NCBI RefSeq assembly: GCF_001659605.2
Contig: NC_035170.2
Location: 13,000,502 to 13,064,501, forward strand
Source: Manihot esculenta
Lineage: Eukaryota > Streptophyta > Magnoliopsida > Malpighiales > Euphorbiaceae
Direction: 5' to 3'
Length of the DNA: 64,000 nucleotides
Shown here: in pieces, positions 35,440-48,426 of the stretch
How the letters are laid out: each line of letters opens with the position of its first letter
How positions within the stretch are numbered: the stretch's first letter is position 1
Notes under the pieces: model-generated
The model's database searches: none
What the model saw: only the letters and a program-made list of their open reading frames with translations
What the model was told of the DNA's origin: nothing
Program-made: the position numbers and the translations under genes

Positions 35440-36963
35440 AGGGATTACAAGGAAGAACACGGGCAAAGCACAATTCTAATCCACAATTTAATACATGTCC
35501 ATAATAACTATATTATTATAATAGGCTATACCAGTAACTCAGCCAACTTTCCAAGCTAACTCTGATCCTATAAATCTGGGATTAGGGAAAGGGATAAGCT
35601 ACAAAAGTCTAGTGAGCAGAATATAAAAAAATAGTTCAATAAAATACATGATCATATGAATGTGTCACAATACAAACAATTCACATCAAGATAGATTTGT
35701 CACCAGTAATCCTCTACAGATTCTAATAGTGCCCTCAAGACTTTCTCTCAAACATAACATAACATATCCATAGTGCTAGGGGTGTAGACTTGGACTTCCG
35801 TATCCATTGTAACATATCATAACATATTCGAGAGGCTAATGACCATCCAACATCCATCCACAACAATAATAAATTATGCAATGCATCATATTTGTGAATT
35901 CTAATGCAAAACAACCTAATTACATATATATGGCATTTGTGATGCATGGGCATTCTTAAAAAGTTTAATTTCTTTTTAAAATAATATATCAGTTCAGTTC
36001 TACTAAAATCTGGCTGACGCACGCCTAACCTTGAAGCAGTTATCTCACTGCAAGCCTCTTCGGTCTCACAAGTCCGATCCTACACAGATGGACTTAAATG
36101 AGGGACCAAACATAATTTTTACAATGCTTAAAACAACCCCCAAATAAACTCCTATAAGCATATAATAAGAACACACGTAGGAAACGAGCTGGAAAAGGCT
36201 AGGCAGGGGACTTTCGGCGGTCGAATATGGGTTCTCCAGCAAGGCAAAACCCGATACCCTAAACATGCAGCCCCGCAATGGTTTCCAAACATACATGCAG
36301 AAGCTTAAACAACCATACTCACTTAACACACATAAGGAACACCTAAAATTGACCTAAACTCAACATGCATCAATCAGGAACCCGAGAGAAAACATCCATG
36401 ATCAAATCTAAGCTCAAACCTTTCAACTTAAAATAACAAACTTGCATGCATCAACAACCCCTTAACACACCTATAAAAGCTTGCTGAAAACTTTTAGAAA
36501 ACAAAATAAAAGCAAGGAATGGACTTACCTCTTGAAGAACACGAAGATGAGCAAGCAAAGGGAGAATTTAGGAGATGGAGAGATGAGCTCCAAGGGTCCT
36601 AAGAGCTAGAACCTTGAAACACAACTCAAGTTTTCAAAATAAAAGTAAGAATTCATGAATTCTCTAAGAGATTTGAAGAAATCTCAGCAAGAACATCAAG
36701 CAATCGTAGGCCTACCTCTGCCCGAAAGAAGAGAGAAGAGTTTCTCCCAAAAAATTGGGTCTCACCCTTTTATAGCTGGGTCTGCTAGCTAATGTTCGGC
36801 GGCCGAACATAGGAGGTTTGGCAGTCAAACCTTAATGACTTGTCTCACCCTTTACCCTTCTAAAGATTCCAGCTTCGAGATTCCAGATTCAAGATTCCAG
36901 ATTCTAAAAGAGATTCCGTCGAAAAGTGCGAATTCTGACCCTGGAGTTTAGCCGGGTATTACA
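35440..36963 (-). repeat. Truncated Tekay-like LTR, minus strand
   Basis: It ends GCCGGGTATTACA at 36963 and is followed by ttcttctccccttaagaat, the complement of the element's purine tract. Its body aligns with the LTR at 12309-14426 from about 35440 (caaagcacaattctaatcc), but the usual TGTAACGACCCGG end is lost. The TTCGGCGGCCGAA motif is reduced to single copies (36795 and a changed one near 36214). A minus-strand TATA box lies near 36769. Confidence 0.8.
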
Positions 36964-38105
36964 TTCTTCTCCCCTTAAGAATATTCGTCCTCAAATTTTC
37001 CACAAAGCAAGCAAGCAATCAAAACATACACATCAAGAAGACACATAAAATCATCTAACAACTTACTTTAAAAGAGATGAGGATACTGCTTACTTAAAAG
37101 AGTACTGCTTAAGCATCGACTCTCGGGTCTCCCAAGTGCACTCTTCCATATCATAGTGATTCCATAAAACTTTCACCATTGTGATTTTCTTATTCCTCAG
37201 TTTTATAAGATCATGTCTAGGATCCGCACTGGCTACTCAATATAGGTGAGATCTTCTAGGATCTCCATATCAAGTTCACTAAGAACCTTGTCCGGATCTG
37301 ACATAAATTTTTGTAACATAGAAACATGGAAAACTGGATAGATTCTATCCATGGAAAACTGGATAGATTCTATCCATGGAAGCAAATAAATCTAACTTGT
37401 AAGATAAATTCTCAATCTTTTATAAGATTTCGAAGGGTCCGATGTACCTTGGAGCTAGTTTACCTTTCTTTTCAACACGAATCACCCCCTTCATAGGAGA
37501 CACCTTAAGCAATATCATATCTCCCTCTTGAAAGACAACTTGCTTTCTCTGGATTTCTGCATAGCTCTTCTGCCTACTCACAGCTGTTCTGATTTTTTCT
37601 CTAATGATGGGCACTCTGCTGGTAATCTCTACCAATTCTAGCCCTGCTAAGATTCCATCTGACTTCATAGAAAAATATCTGTAAAGCTCTTCTGCCTACT
37701 CACAAGATACTGTTGTACAGATCTCATATAAATTTTTGTAACATAGAAATATAGAAAAATGGATGGATTCTCTCTATGGAAGCAGATAAATCTAACTTGT
37801 AAGATACATTCTTAATCTTTTGTAAGATTTCGAAGGGTCCGATGTACCTTGGAGCTAGTTTACCTTTCTTTTCAAAACGAATAACCCTCTTCATAGGAGA
37901 CACCTTAAGCAATTTAATATTTCCCTCTTGAAAGACAACTTGCTTTTTGTGGATGTCTGCATAGCTCTTTTGCCTACTTACAACTGTTCTGATTTTTTCT
38001 CTGATGATGGGCACCCTGCTGGTAATCTCTACCAATTCTAGCCCTGCTAAGATTCCATTTGACTTCATAGGAAAATATCTGCAAAGCTCTTATGCCTACT
38101 CACAA
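36964..38105 (-). pseudogene. Integrase C-terminus/chromodomain remnant, tandemly duplicated
   Basis: Minus-strand frames at 37420-37668 and 37724-38068 both encode the integrase C-terminal block ([37 protein letters not shown]). They are two copies of one segment of about 400 bp; the left copy also has a 31-bp repeat (tggaaaactggatagattc, twice, 37327-37380). A decayed chromodomain lies near 37080-37260. The element breaks off around 38100 at the boundary with the inverted-repeat element. No other pol domain remains. Confidence 0.8.
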
Positions 38106-38332
38106 GATACTGTTAGTTTAATTATTGATAAGATTCCATCTGACTTCATCTAAGATTCCGTCTGACTTCGTAGGAAAATGTCTGCAAAGCTCTTCTGCCT
38201 ACTCACAAGATACTATTAGTTTTAATTATTGATAAGATTCCATCTGACTTCATAGGAAAATGTAGGGATAGGGATGCATACCATCCCAAGGTGGGGATTG
38301 AGATGAAATCCATCCAACGGCTGATTTAAACT

Positions 38333-39475
38333 ATGACTTCAAGATCTGCAGAACATTCTACCAATGAAAATGTGCTATTAAGCAAAGTTTATCTAGATGT
38401 TTTACAAGATCCCTATGTAAACAACAATCTAGTATTTGGAGTCGGGTGGCAGAAGCATATGGAGTTACAAAAAATGAGTTTTGGGAGTCTCGGAACACAC
38501 GATCTTTGTAATGTTGAATACAAGTTATTGAGAAGGCTATAAGAAAATTGAATGGTTGTTATCGACAAGTTGAAAACTAACATCCTGGTGGGTATTTATT
38601 TGGTAATTACTTTGTATATAAATCTTAGAATTTTTCTTAATATTTTCTAAATTATGCAGCTCAATCAAGCAAAAACTTTACTCATACAAGATCCAAGCTA
38701 CAAAAAGGGATTCAAATATGATGAAAGATGCTGAGAAATTCAAAGGTAGTAGCTCTAAAAAAAAAAATAGTTGCAAATCAAAGCTCTTGTTATGTGTCCT
38801 TAGAGTCAAACAATCTTACTTCTGACTCATCTCCAAACTTATTATCATTTTCAATTCATTTAAATGAGATTATTGCAGGAATCGTACATCATTGGAGTCT
38901 CTTGGAATTTTTCTTAACATTTTCAAATTATGCAGCTCAATTAACTGAAAACTTTACTTATACAAGATCCAAGCTACAAAAAGGGATTCAAATAGTTGCT
39001 ATGTGTGCTCAGAGTTGGACAAAACTCTTATTTTTGACTCACCCTATGGTACAATCTCCAAACTTATTATCATTTTCAATCATTTAAATAAGGATATTGT
39101 AGGAATCGTACATCATTGGAGTCTCTTGGTGTAAAAAAAGCAAAATGGAAGAAAAAAATTTGATAAATCTTTTTCATTCGTTCTGAAATACTTACATACT
39201 GATAATGAAAAGCTTGTGAAATTGTTAGCAAACGTAAGGGAGAAGGGAAAGGTGATGAGAAACAGAGCTTTGGACTTAAAGGAATTTAAAAAAGAAAAGA
39301 AAATTTTATTGCTCAATTTAAATTCTACTTCTGATCCAATTGCTCATTCTATTTTGCCAAGAAAAATTTCAAATAACAATGAAAAGAGCTCAACATCAAC
39401 AACTACCACCATCATCCGCCTCCAATGTGTATGGTCAATATCTCAATGATATTGCTGGATTCGGGTCCAACCTAC
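38333..39475 (+). pseudogene. NAM-like accessory gene of Harbinger, left arm copy
   Basis: Across several frames the plus strand encodes the accessory DNA-binding protein found with plant PIF/Harbinger transposase. An N-terminal part (STNENVLLSKVYLDVLQDP), then QVIEKAIRKLNGCYRQVEN, and a NAM-associated C-terminal domain can be read (SSCYVSLESNNLTSDSSPN, LGVKKAKWKKKFD, ALDLKEFKKEKKILLLNLN, TSDPIAHSILP). Known role in the family: a Myb/SANT-like partner that helps bring transposase to DNA. Stops, frame changes and an internal duplication (38625-38905 repeated at 38906-39125) show it is dead. Confidence 0.7.
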
Positions 39476-40069
39476 CATAATACTAAATATTTATTGTATT
39501 TATTGTGGGTTTTCTATGCTTATTATATTTTTAATTAATATATATTATTTAATTATAATATATGTGCAACCACACTTATTCTATATAATATATTATATAG
39601 TTCAAAAACTTGTAGTCTTTTTTACAAAAGTCCTTCCTTACTATTTGTATGTTTAAAACTTTTCAATTAGGTCCATATTTTTTTCACTCTCTTAATATAT
39701 TATATTTTTAATTTATTTTATATTTTTATAATTATAAAAATTTAATTTGAATTTATATATTGTCAATTATAAATAATATTTATGATAAATTATTTTATTT
39801 ATAATATATTATATAAAATAAATGGAGTTGCACATATATTATAATTGAAGAATATATATTAATTGAAAATACACTAAGCAACGAAGCACATATATTATAA
39901 TTGAACAATATATATTAATTGAAAATACAATAAGCAACGATACACACCATGAGTTAGAAAAAAAAAATAACACACACCATAAATAAAATAGTAAAACATA
40001 GAAAATATAAACAAACATAAAATACAAAGGCTACATAAACACAACAAATATTTAACATTATGATAGATC

Positions 40070-41280
40070 AGACCTAGACCCAGCAATATCTGTGAGATAT
40101 TGACCATATACATTGGAGGCGGATGACAGTGGTGGTTGTTGATGTTGAGCTCTTTTCTCTGATATTCGAACTTTTTGTTGGCAATTGGATCGAAAATAGA
40201 ATTTAAATCGAGTAATAAAATTTTATTTTATTCTTTAAATTCCTTTAAATCCAAAGTTTTGCTTCTCATCACCCTTCCCTTCTCCCTTTCTGCAGTTGCG
40301 TTCGCCAATAATTTCACAAGAACATTATTAGTATGTAAGTATTTCGGAGCGAATGAAAAAAATTCATCAAATTTTTTCTTCCATTTTGCTTTTTTGACAC
40401 CAAGAGACTCCAATGATGTACAATTCCTACAATATCCTCATCTAAATGAATTGAAAATGATAATAAGTTTGGAGATGGTACCATAGGGTGAGTCAGAAGT
40501 AAGATTGTCTGACTCTAAGGACACATAGCAAGAGCTTTGATTTGCAACTATTTTTTTTTTCAGAGCTACTACCTTTGAACTTCTCAGCATTTTTTTCATC
40601 ATGCTTTAAACATGGTCATATTTTAAATCCCTTTTTGTAGCTTGGATAGTATGAGTAAAGTTTTCGCTTGATTGAGCTGCATAATTTATAAAATATTAAG
40701 AAAAATTCCAAGAGACTCCAATGATGTATGATTCCTGCAATATAAGATTTAAATGAATTGAAAATGATAATAAGTTTGGAGATGGTACCATAGGTGAGTC
40801 AGAAGTAAGATTGTCCGACTTTGAGGACATATAACAAGAGTTTTGGTTTGCAACTATTTTTTTTTAGAGCTACTACCTTTGAACTTCTCAGTATCTTTCA
40901 TCATGCTCCATGGTCATATTTGAATCCTTTTTTAGCTTGGATCTTGTATGAGTAAAGTTTTCGCTTGATTAAACTGCATAATATAAAAAATGTTAAGAAA
41001 AATTCTAAGATTATATACAAAGTAATTACCAAATAAATATCCACCACTATGATGTAAGTTTTCAACTTGTCGATAACAACTATTCAATTATAGCATTCTC
41101 AATAACTTGCATTCAACATTGCAAAGATCGTGTATTGCAAGACTCCCAAAACTCATTCTTTGAAACTCCATATGCTTCTGGCACTCGACTCAAAAAATTA
41201 TGAAACATCTAGATAAACTCCACATAATAACACATCTTCATTGGTAGAATATTCTGCAGATCTTGAAGTCATAGTTTAAA
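40070..41280 (-). pseudogene. NAM-like accessory gene of Harbinger, right arm copy
   Basis: The inverted twin of 38333-39475. The clearest block is the minus-strand frame at 40228-40413, with ESLGVKKAKWKKKFDEF, KLLANATAEREKGRVM and TLDLKEFKE. In this stretch it keeps a few residues lost in the left copy (ATAERE between KLLAN and KGRVM). Frame breaks elsewhere and the same internal duplication (about 40430-40690 and 40735-40985) mark it as a pseudogene. Confidence 0.7.
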
Positions 41281-41427
41281 AATCGACCGTTGGATGGATT
41301 TCATCTCAATCTCCACCTTGGATCGTATGCATTCTTATCCCCACATTTTCCAATGAAGTCATATGAAATCTTATACAATAATTAAACTAATAATATCCTG
41401 ATATGTTTTATCTTAAAATCGACCATT

Positions 41428-41737
41428 AGATGTGTTAAATTTGGGTCAAGCCTCCAAAAGCTAGCTCAAGGGGAGGAGTGCCTATGGTCCATATAAGGGG
41501 TACATTACCCCTTTCCACAACCGATGCGGGATTCAACATACTTCCTCATGCCCAGAATTTTACTGGTGGTGCGTGACTTATAGAAGGCCCAACATCAAAT
41601 GGGAAGGCATTGATACTATGTTAAATTTGAGTCAGGTCTAACTCACCCCAAAAGTTAGGTCAAGGAGAGGAGTGTCTATAGCCCATATAAGGGACACATT
41701 ACCCCTTTCCACAACTAATGCGGGATTCAACAAGATG
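41428..41737 (-). mobile_element. TRIM (terminal-repeat retrotransposon in miniature) with perfect TSD
   Basis: Two LTRs of 106 and 114 bp (41433-41538 and 41619-41732) share tgttaaattt and cgggattcaaca ends and flank an 80-bp centre. The 5-bp target duplication agatg is at 41428-41432 and 41733-41737. On the minus strand the centre begins TAGTATCAATGCC (41606-41618), a degraded tRNA-iMet primer site, and ends in the purine tract GAGGAAGTA. It has no coding capacity. It is inserted in a copy of the Harbinger terminal sequence: without it, accattagatggatttcatc reads through. Confidence 0.85.
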
Positions 41738-41883
41738 GATTTCATCTCAATCTCTACTTTCGAATGGTATGCATAATCCCCATATTTTTCTATTAAATAA
41801 TGTATTCTTCTAATATATAAGCATAACTCATATTTTCTAGTTCCTCCTAAATTCGAGTCAAAAAAATTCTACAGATTGTTAAA

Positions 41884-42735
41884 ATGGATTTTTATGTTGG
41901 AAGTACATCAAATAATGATGCTGAAAATTCATCATCATCTTCTTCAGATATTGATGATTATATTTCAGATGCTAATGAGTTTGAAGTGGAAGAACAAGCA
42001 ATTAATCAATAACTTCTTAGAAATAAGATAGTTTTGCAGCAAATACAAGACCAATACCGAGTTTCTAGAGGTGGCTCTATTCCAGATCATCTAGTAATCA
42101 ATCGAGAACGTGAAGCGGCTGATCATAATTTATTTCTGGATTATTTTTCAGATAATTCACATTTTAATGATGTCATGTTTCGTTAATGATATAGAAAGTC
42201 TCAAAATTTGTTTCTTCGTATTGTTGATGCAATAAAAGCGCATGATACGTACTTCGAACAACAAAGAGATGCAGTAAGTAAAATTGGATTATCTACTCTT
42301 CCAAAAATCACAACTGTATTTCGAATGTTAGCATATGGTTTGCCGGCGGATGTTACTGACAAATATGTGAAAATTGGGAAGTCCACTGCAATTGAAAGTC
42401 TAAAGAGATTTTGTCGAGCTATAGTTGAGGAATTAGAATGCTTGGTTCCAATAACGATTTTAATGTTTTGGAGTCATCACATTTATTTTTTGACATTGCT
42501 AAAAGTATTGCTTCTCCCGCTCATTAGAATGTAATAGGTTATTATTGTGCAAATTATTCGTGAACTACAAATAAGGAAGAATTTTTAGCTCCAACTGCTG
42601 AAGTGGTTATTGATGAACTACCTGATTTGAATAATTTTTGGCTCAACACAAAAAAATTAAGGATAAAGATGTCCATTTTATACTTCGTAATATATTAATA
42701 GGGCATTTGTGGGATTAATATACGAACTCAAATGA
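41884..42735 (+). pseudogene. PIF/Harbinger transposase, N-terminal half plus C-terminal tail
   Basis: It starts with an acidic Ser-rich N-terminus (MDFYVGSTSNNDAENSSSS) and continues through a stop at 42009-42011. The conserved region NLFLRIVDAIKAHDTYFEQ, LSTLPKITTVFRMLAYGLPA and ESLKRFCRAIVEELE follows (42208-42440). The frame then jumps to NVLESSHLFFDIAKSIA and to a C-terminal tail LNNFWLNTKKLRIK...LIGHLWD. The central catalytic part is deleted. The family cuts and pastes Harbinger DNA. This copy is inactive. Confidence 0.8.
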
Positions 42736-42779
42736 TCATCTAAATTAGTTTGTACTTTTTTTATTGATAATTTAATATG

Positions 42780-42960
42780 TATGTATCTATTTTATTTTTA
42801 TTTTGCTAATTAATGTTTAATTAATGTATGTTTATAATATATTTAATTAATGTATTTTTATAATATATTTAATTAATGTATTTTTATAATTAGTATTTAA
42901 TTAATTTATTTTTATAATTAATGTATTTTTATTTATTTCTAATATAATCGAATATTTAAA
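42780..42960. repeat. AT-rich tandem repeat
   Basis: Several units of about 30 bp of the type tttaattaatgtatttttata are repeated head to tail with small changes. It probably lies within or at the end of the Harbinger remnant. Confidence 0.6.
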
Positions 42961-45377
42961 TATTGATGAAAATGTAAAATATATAAATGTATGAGTGGAT
43001 ATATAAAATGATATAGCAATTTTGAGTGAAATAGATAATAAGGTTAAAGTAAAACAAATAATATAACATTTAGGAAAGAAAATAATAAAAAAAATATTTT
43101 TTTGATGTTAAAAATTGTCTAGAGGGTTAGAGATGATATTGCTCCTTGCACAAAAATGGTGGCGTAGAAAGATGGCCTAAGGTGAAAGAGCTCACACCTT
43201 CCTCCATCATTTTCATTTCTATTTTTGTACAGAGTCATCAGTTGGGACTTGGAACTTCTCATATTATCTCTCTCATCTCGTTGTCATAAAATTCAGCAAT
43301 AGTTTCTGGAGTGTGAACTTAACATCATAATGCTAGTACAACGAATCCCAAGGTCACATGGCTCTATGCTATGCTATTATTACATTTTCATTATGTTTTT
43401 GTATTTGTTGAATGTTTTGAGTATTGTCTACCATTAAATGTCTAAAATGATGGTACTTTTGGATGCTAAACTAAAATGGTAAATGGTGTTCTTATTGTGA
43501 AAATAAAACCATAGAGAGTGGTTAGGTGTGAAATGCCATTGCCAAATTACAGAATCTAGATACAGTATATTATTTTTCTTGGCTCTATTATTCCGGTAAT
43601 AGAATGTTAATTATTCTCATAATCTACATTTCATATCAGAAGCTATCTAGACTTGGCAAGTATTATATCTCTATTTATTTTCCAGAATCTGCATGTATCC
43701 ATTATAATATGCTTTCTTAATTCTAGTTGGAAGGACTGTTGTTAGGAAGCATAACTTGCTGCTTCATTCAAACTTAATTTATTTGGCTTATGAATCACTG
43801 AAACCTATTTAAAGATAACATATTTAAAGATTGAAATAGATAAAATTCTTTATTACAAGTGATATCTAAATTAGTTTTTGAGATTGAATACAGCATGGGC
43901 CTTGCACCATGAAACTGGCTACAAACCAAAAGGTACATGGCTCATCTTTCTCTATTCTTGAATGTTTAGTTAGTCATCAATGAATTGGCTTTTGTATTTT
44001 TCTAAAGAATATTTTTTTGAATGAAGATTATTATCATTGTCTGATTGAAGAATATAATTTTGATGATATAAATAGATGTTCCCAATGTGGTCTTGATACA
44101 AAAGAAAAATGTACTAATTTTGATAACATATAAATATACCCTTCTCAGATCCTAACATGTGGACACTATTTATGTGACCTAAGTTAGACTCTCTAAGTAG
44201 ATGCGAGATGGATAGGGCATTTAGAACTTTCACATTCAGGACTCAAAGGAACCTTGGATAGTCTAACTATTATAGCACCCGGATCTTATGTTTGGACTCC
44301 TATCTTCTCGGACTACCGTATGAAACTTTAAATGTGTGTGATTTGGCTGTCTTCACATTGCAAAAGATATGTACCCCTTCATCGAGAGACGGGATTTCAT
44401 TATGTCTTCTTCAACCACATTATTTCTTTTGCAACTTCAGCTTTTAAACCATTGAAGATTTATACCCAACTCCATTACTACCCACATTTACTAAGCCATG
44501 CCTTTATTACCCCAAAAACTTGAATCAGTCCATGTGTAGCCATCTCATTAACCTTCAAATCTTAGAGTTATTAATTGATGCTGTTTGAGAGAACGAAGGA
44601 AATTTTAATATAATCAGAGTTTTCAAATCAAACTCAGAAAATAATACACGGGTTGAAAATAACAACCAAAATGTGGAAAACACTTATTACCCAAGGCTCC
44701 ATCTAACTTCACAACATCCATGATGTCCTCTATACCACCAGCAAATAAACTCATAACTTTAAACACCATCCACAAACCCCGCTCTCAAAGTAGGACCTAC
44801 AAACTATGTCACTCTAGCTTTAGCAAATAACATAATGTTGATGAAATAAATCATGCAACAGAGAGGCCTCGTGACACCTTGTCCCAAAGCCACATAGTAC
44901 GAAGCTTGATAGAGGAAGATGCTAATGTATGTAAGAGTTGACATGTAGTTGGTAGTGAAGATGAAGGGACCAGCTCCAAGTCCCTTGAGCACTAAGAAGA
45001 CTAAAATAAAAGAAGCAATAAAAGTAGTGGAGTAAAAGTTAGAGAGGCTAAGCTCAAAAGCCAAGTATGAGCTCAGGTTGGGTTGAGAATTTATCCCTTG
45101 TTCTCCATCCATATCCAAGAAGAACCATTTCAAATAATTTTCTAATGCCTATGATGGCTAGTATATGATAGCATGGGCAATTCAAGGCACCACATCATCA
45201 ACTACAAAGCCTCTATAAAAACCTTTATGGAGTTGCATTCCAATGCCCTATTATGTAAAGTGTTCCCAACCATGGAGTAGCCTAAATGTGGTTCAATAAC
45301 CTAGAAGCTGAAAGCACCACAACTTTCATAGACCCTAACACCTTCATAGGAAGATTTATAGCATTGTACCTGCATAA
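42961..45377. other. Unassigned DNA with one hydrophobic open frame
   Basis: No family could be assigned. A minus-strand open frame at 44804-45133 (109 aa) is rich in hydrophobic stretches (FIASFILVFLVLKGLGAG, MSTLTYISIFLYQASYYVALG) and looks like two membrane helices. It has no convincing extension on either side. It may be a fragment of a membrane transporter gene or a chance frame, and I do not assign a function. Confidence 0.35.
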
Positions 45378-45910
45378 AGGAAAACCAGTTTCTTGGAGAT
45401 AATGAAGCAAAAAAAGAGATAATGAAGCAAAAGATAGATAAGACCCTCATGGAGTATAAAGCACGGTTCCACACTAAAGCCCTGCAGATTCCTAACCTAA
45501 GGCCGTGGAAGTCATGCAGAAGGGGACAACACAGAAGAGTTTTTTAGATCTTTTGAGTAGGAACCCACTGACCCTCACTAAGCACATTAGCAAAACTGAT
45601 GCAGAGGACTAAAGGTTTTGCTAAAGAAATCCAAAAAAGAGATAGCTCTCATGGAAAAATAGAGTATCCAAGATAGGAGATATAGGCCTAAAAGCCCTTG
45701 AATAAATACACCACCCATCGAGAGAACCATACCACTGACTGAGACCTTTGACCTTCAAAGAAACTACCCCACTAAATGCCTTTCGAGCCTAGGTCTTGAT
45801 GGCAATACATGATAAAAACTTCTCATCATGGCCCTAACCCGTCAAGTCTGACCCAAAACGCAAAGACCCGAACAAATATTGTCAATACCACCTCACCCTT
45901 AGTCATGACA
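45378..45910 (+). pseudogene. Tat-like gag/protease tandem unit 1, left part
   Basis: Decayed gag of a Tat-like Ty3/gypsy element, from gaggaaaaccagttt-type sequence through a block related to LKEYIARFNAEALQI, the PIPFEL region and the knuckle-like KYCQYH...HDTNNC. It is cut at 45911-45915 by the target duplication of the young element 45916-51697 and resumes at 51698. The frame has many stops. Confidence 0.75.
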
Positions 45911-45915
45911 CGAAC

Positions 45916-48346
45916 TGTAACAGCCCGGAAACCGGTACCCTTCTGTAACGGCTCCAAACTGTTCGGCACTAGGATCCAGATCGGCTTAAGGCCGCCGGGA
46001 CCCGTAGTAAGCCTGACATTCCTTCTCTACTTCTGGTCTAATCCTATACATGATCAATCTTTTCATAAAACTTTATACTTTTAAACACCCCAGGCTTACC
46101 CCGAGGGACTGTAACTGAAACTTTTCTTTCCTTTTTTTCCAAGCCTAACTCCTGCATGCTCATACTTATTAGGCTTGGCCATAAAACACATCTGTAAAAC
46201 ATTTCATGCGTCATGAAAACATTTCTCTTTAAACTCATTGATCATGTACCATTCCAGGATTAGCCAACCATAGGCAAACCATACCTCTATACATTAGGCA
46301 AAACACATTCTAACCATATCTCTTTAACTTTTCTTAACTTTACTTTATCTCTTTACAACATTCTTTTTCTATACATTCATATAGCTCATGTCCATACATC
46401 ATTATGTCCACAACTCTACTATACATGCATACATAACATAGCATATCATCACTTGAACTTTACATCATCTTGCTAACCATATACAACTTGACATAACATA
46501 AAACTTCTCTAAACATATACATGTTTACACCTCAATCCATACTATGACATAACTTCTCATGATTCTGCTCTTTAGCCTTCTTCTCTTAGCTTACTCTGAT
46601 CATACTCTGGCCCTGCAATACTGGGATAAGGGAGAGGGATGAGCTTCTAAAGCCCAGTGAGGGGAATCCATAAAACAGTTCATTAAAACACATGCTCTCA
46701 TGCTATGCAACATAACACAAACATTTCACATCAAGGAAGAAGTTGTCACCTATAGCCCTCCACATAACTGACTCATGCATCACTTGACTTTTCTCCTGAA
46801 AACGTTTTGTCAGGGCGATTAGGCCTCCTGACTGGTTCCTGAAATCATTTTATCTTTCCTTTTCCTATAAACGTTTTGTCAGGGCGATTAGGCCTCCTGA
46901 CTGCATTCAGAAAAGAACAGGGGCGATTAGGCCTCCCTGCCCGCATGCGTATCATGTTTGACTCTTTACTTAACTCATATCATGTCGTAGCATACCATAT
47001 TGAGGGCTACAGGATCACTCAACATTCATCCACATACTCATCAAATTATGCAACACATCTTCGTGAGTTCTAATGCAAGCAACCTAACATATCATGGCAT
47101 TCATGATGCGTGTCTCATGCTCATACTATTATTCTCTTTAAACACTATTTAAAACATGCATAGGTAGTCCCACTCACCTGAAGCCTTTGCTCTACTAACT
47201 TGGGCCAACTCTGTATTGGGCTAAACACCTCTTCTCTGATCAAATCCTACATCCAAAGGACTCGCATGAGGTGCCAAACATCTCTAGCATAACTCTAATA
47301 CATCTTCCCAAAACCCCTCTAAAGCCTCATACACATGCATGGAAAAATCATGCAAAGGAAGGCAAAACAGAGCACCTTCGGCGGCACTTTCGGCGGCCGA
47401 AAGTCTCCTCCAGAGACGAAACTCGGGTAGGTTCGGCGGCACCTTCGGCGGCCGAATGTGCATGACAGATCCGAAAGTCCAACTTCCGGAAGCAGCCTTC
47501 GGCAGCCGAAGCCACCTCCTCAAGGCCTTCGGCGGCCGAAACTCACTTCGGCGGCCGAACCTGAGTTCTTCCAGAACCCAGTTCATGCACAAACACATCT
47601 CCTCAAACCCATCCTAACTCACTTCACTTGCATATAACCTCTAAACATACCTAAAGGGTCCTAAAACACCCTTCAACTCTAACAACATCAACACATAAAC
47701 ATATAGTGCACAAAGGGTCCATGAAACCCTCCCATGCACACCCATGCATATCTAACACTTCCAACCCATAAAACCCTTCAAACTTTCCATAAAACATGCT
47801 TAAAATACCATAAAACATAGAGATCAACCCTTACCTCTTGAGTTGGTGTGACCTCAACGTCAAAACGTGGAGAAAACACTTCCAAAAGCTTCAAACTCCA
47901 AAACTTACTCCTTTTGCTCAAAACCTTCAAAACCAAGGCAAAAGCTTACTAAAACTTTGAAAAAACTTGGAAAGACTAAAAAATCATGCCAAGGAGGACA
48001 TGAGCTCACCTTGGGTGGGAAGAGGAAGAAAACTTGCCTCTTCCACCGCCCTAAGTGGCTTTTATAGAGGAGCTGGTCAACCACGTTCGGCGGCCAAACA
48101 TGCAGGCGAAACCATGCAACGTTCGGCGGCCAAACTTTTCTTTCGGAAGCCGAACCTCTAGCACTTTCGGCGGCCGAATGTCACCTTCGGCGGCCGAACC
48201 TGTGCTTTTGCCTCTTTAGCCTTTTCTTCAAAACGCAAAATCCTTTTTACTTACAACCTTTACTTAAACCCTTACTGGCAACTCCGACATCCCGAATTTC
48301 CACCGGACGGTGAGAATTCCGATGCCTGAACGAGCCGGGTATTACA
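45916..48346 (-). repeat. 3' LTR of the young Tekay-like element
   Basis: 2431 bp. It has a minus-strand TATA box near 48059, TTCGGCGGCCGAA clusters at about 47377-47560 and 48083-48200, and a 68-bp tandem repeat containing gttttgtcagggcgattagg (46804 and 46872). Just inside, ttctacccccctaaaaaaaa is the complement of the plus-strand priming tract. Confidence 0.92.
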
Positions 48347-48426
48347 TTCTACCCCCCTAAAAAAAAAAACATTCGTCCTCGAATGTTAAAACAACACGTA
48401 ACATATAATCAAAGCAACATGCAAAG

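Larger units (their letters stand above)
38210..41430. mobile_element. Long inverted-repeat (foldback-like) Harbinger derivative
   Basis: Two arms of roughly 1.2-1.3 kb, about 38210-39475 and 40070-41398, are inverted copies around an AT-rich centre. The left arm reads aaaatgtagggatagggatgc then gagatgaaatccatccaacgg. The right arm ends with the reverse complement, ccgttggatggatttcatctc then gcattcttatccccacatttt. Both arms carry a broken NAM-like gene and the same internal duplication of about 0.28 kb. The loop (39476-40069) has further inverted AT-rich copies and a 57-bp tandem repeat (39830-39942). Exact ends are uncertain because the outer segments are also found in flanking remnants. Confidence 0.75.

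Noticed and set aside
44804..45133. Small membrane protein gene on the minus strand
   Set aside because: Hydrophobic stretches are present, but there are no neighbouring exons, no start context and no recognised family. Kept only as an unassigned open frame.
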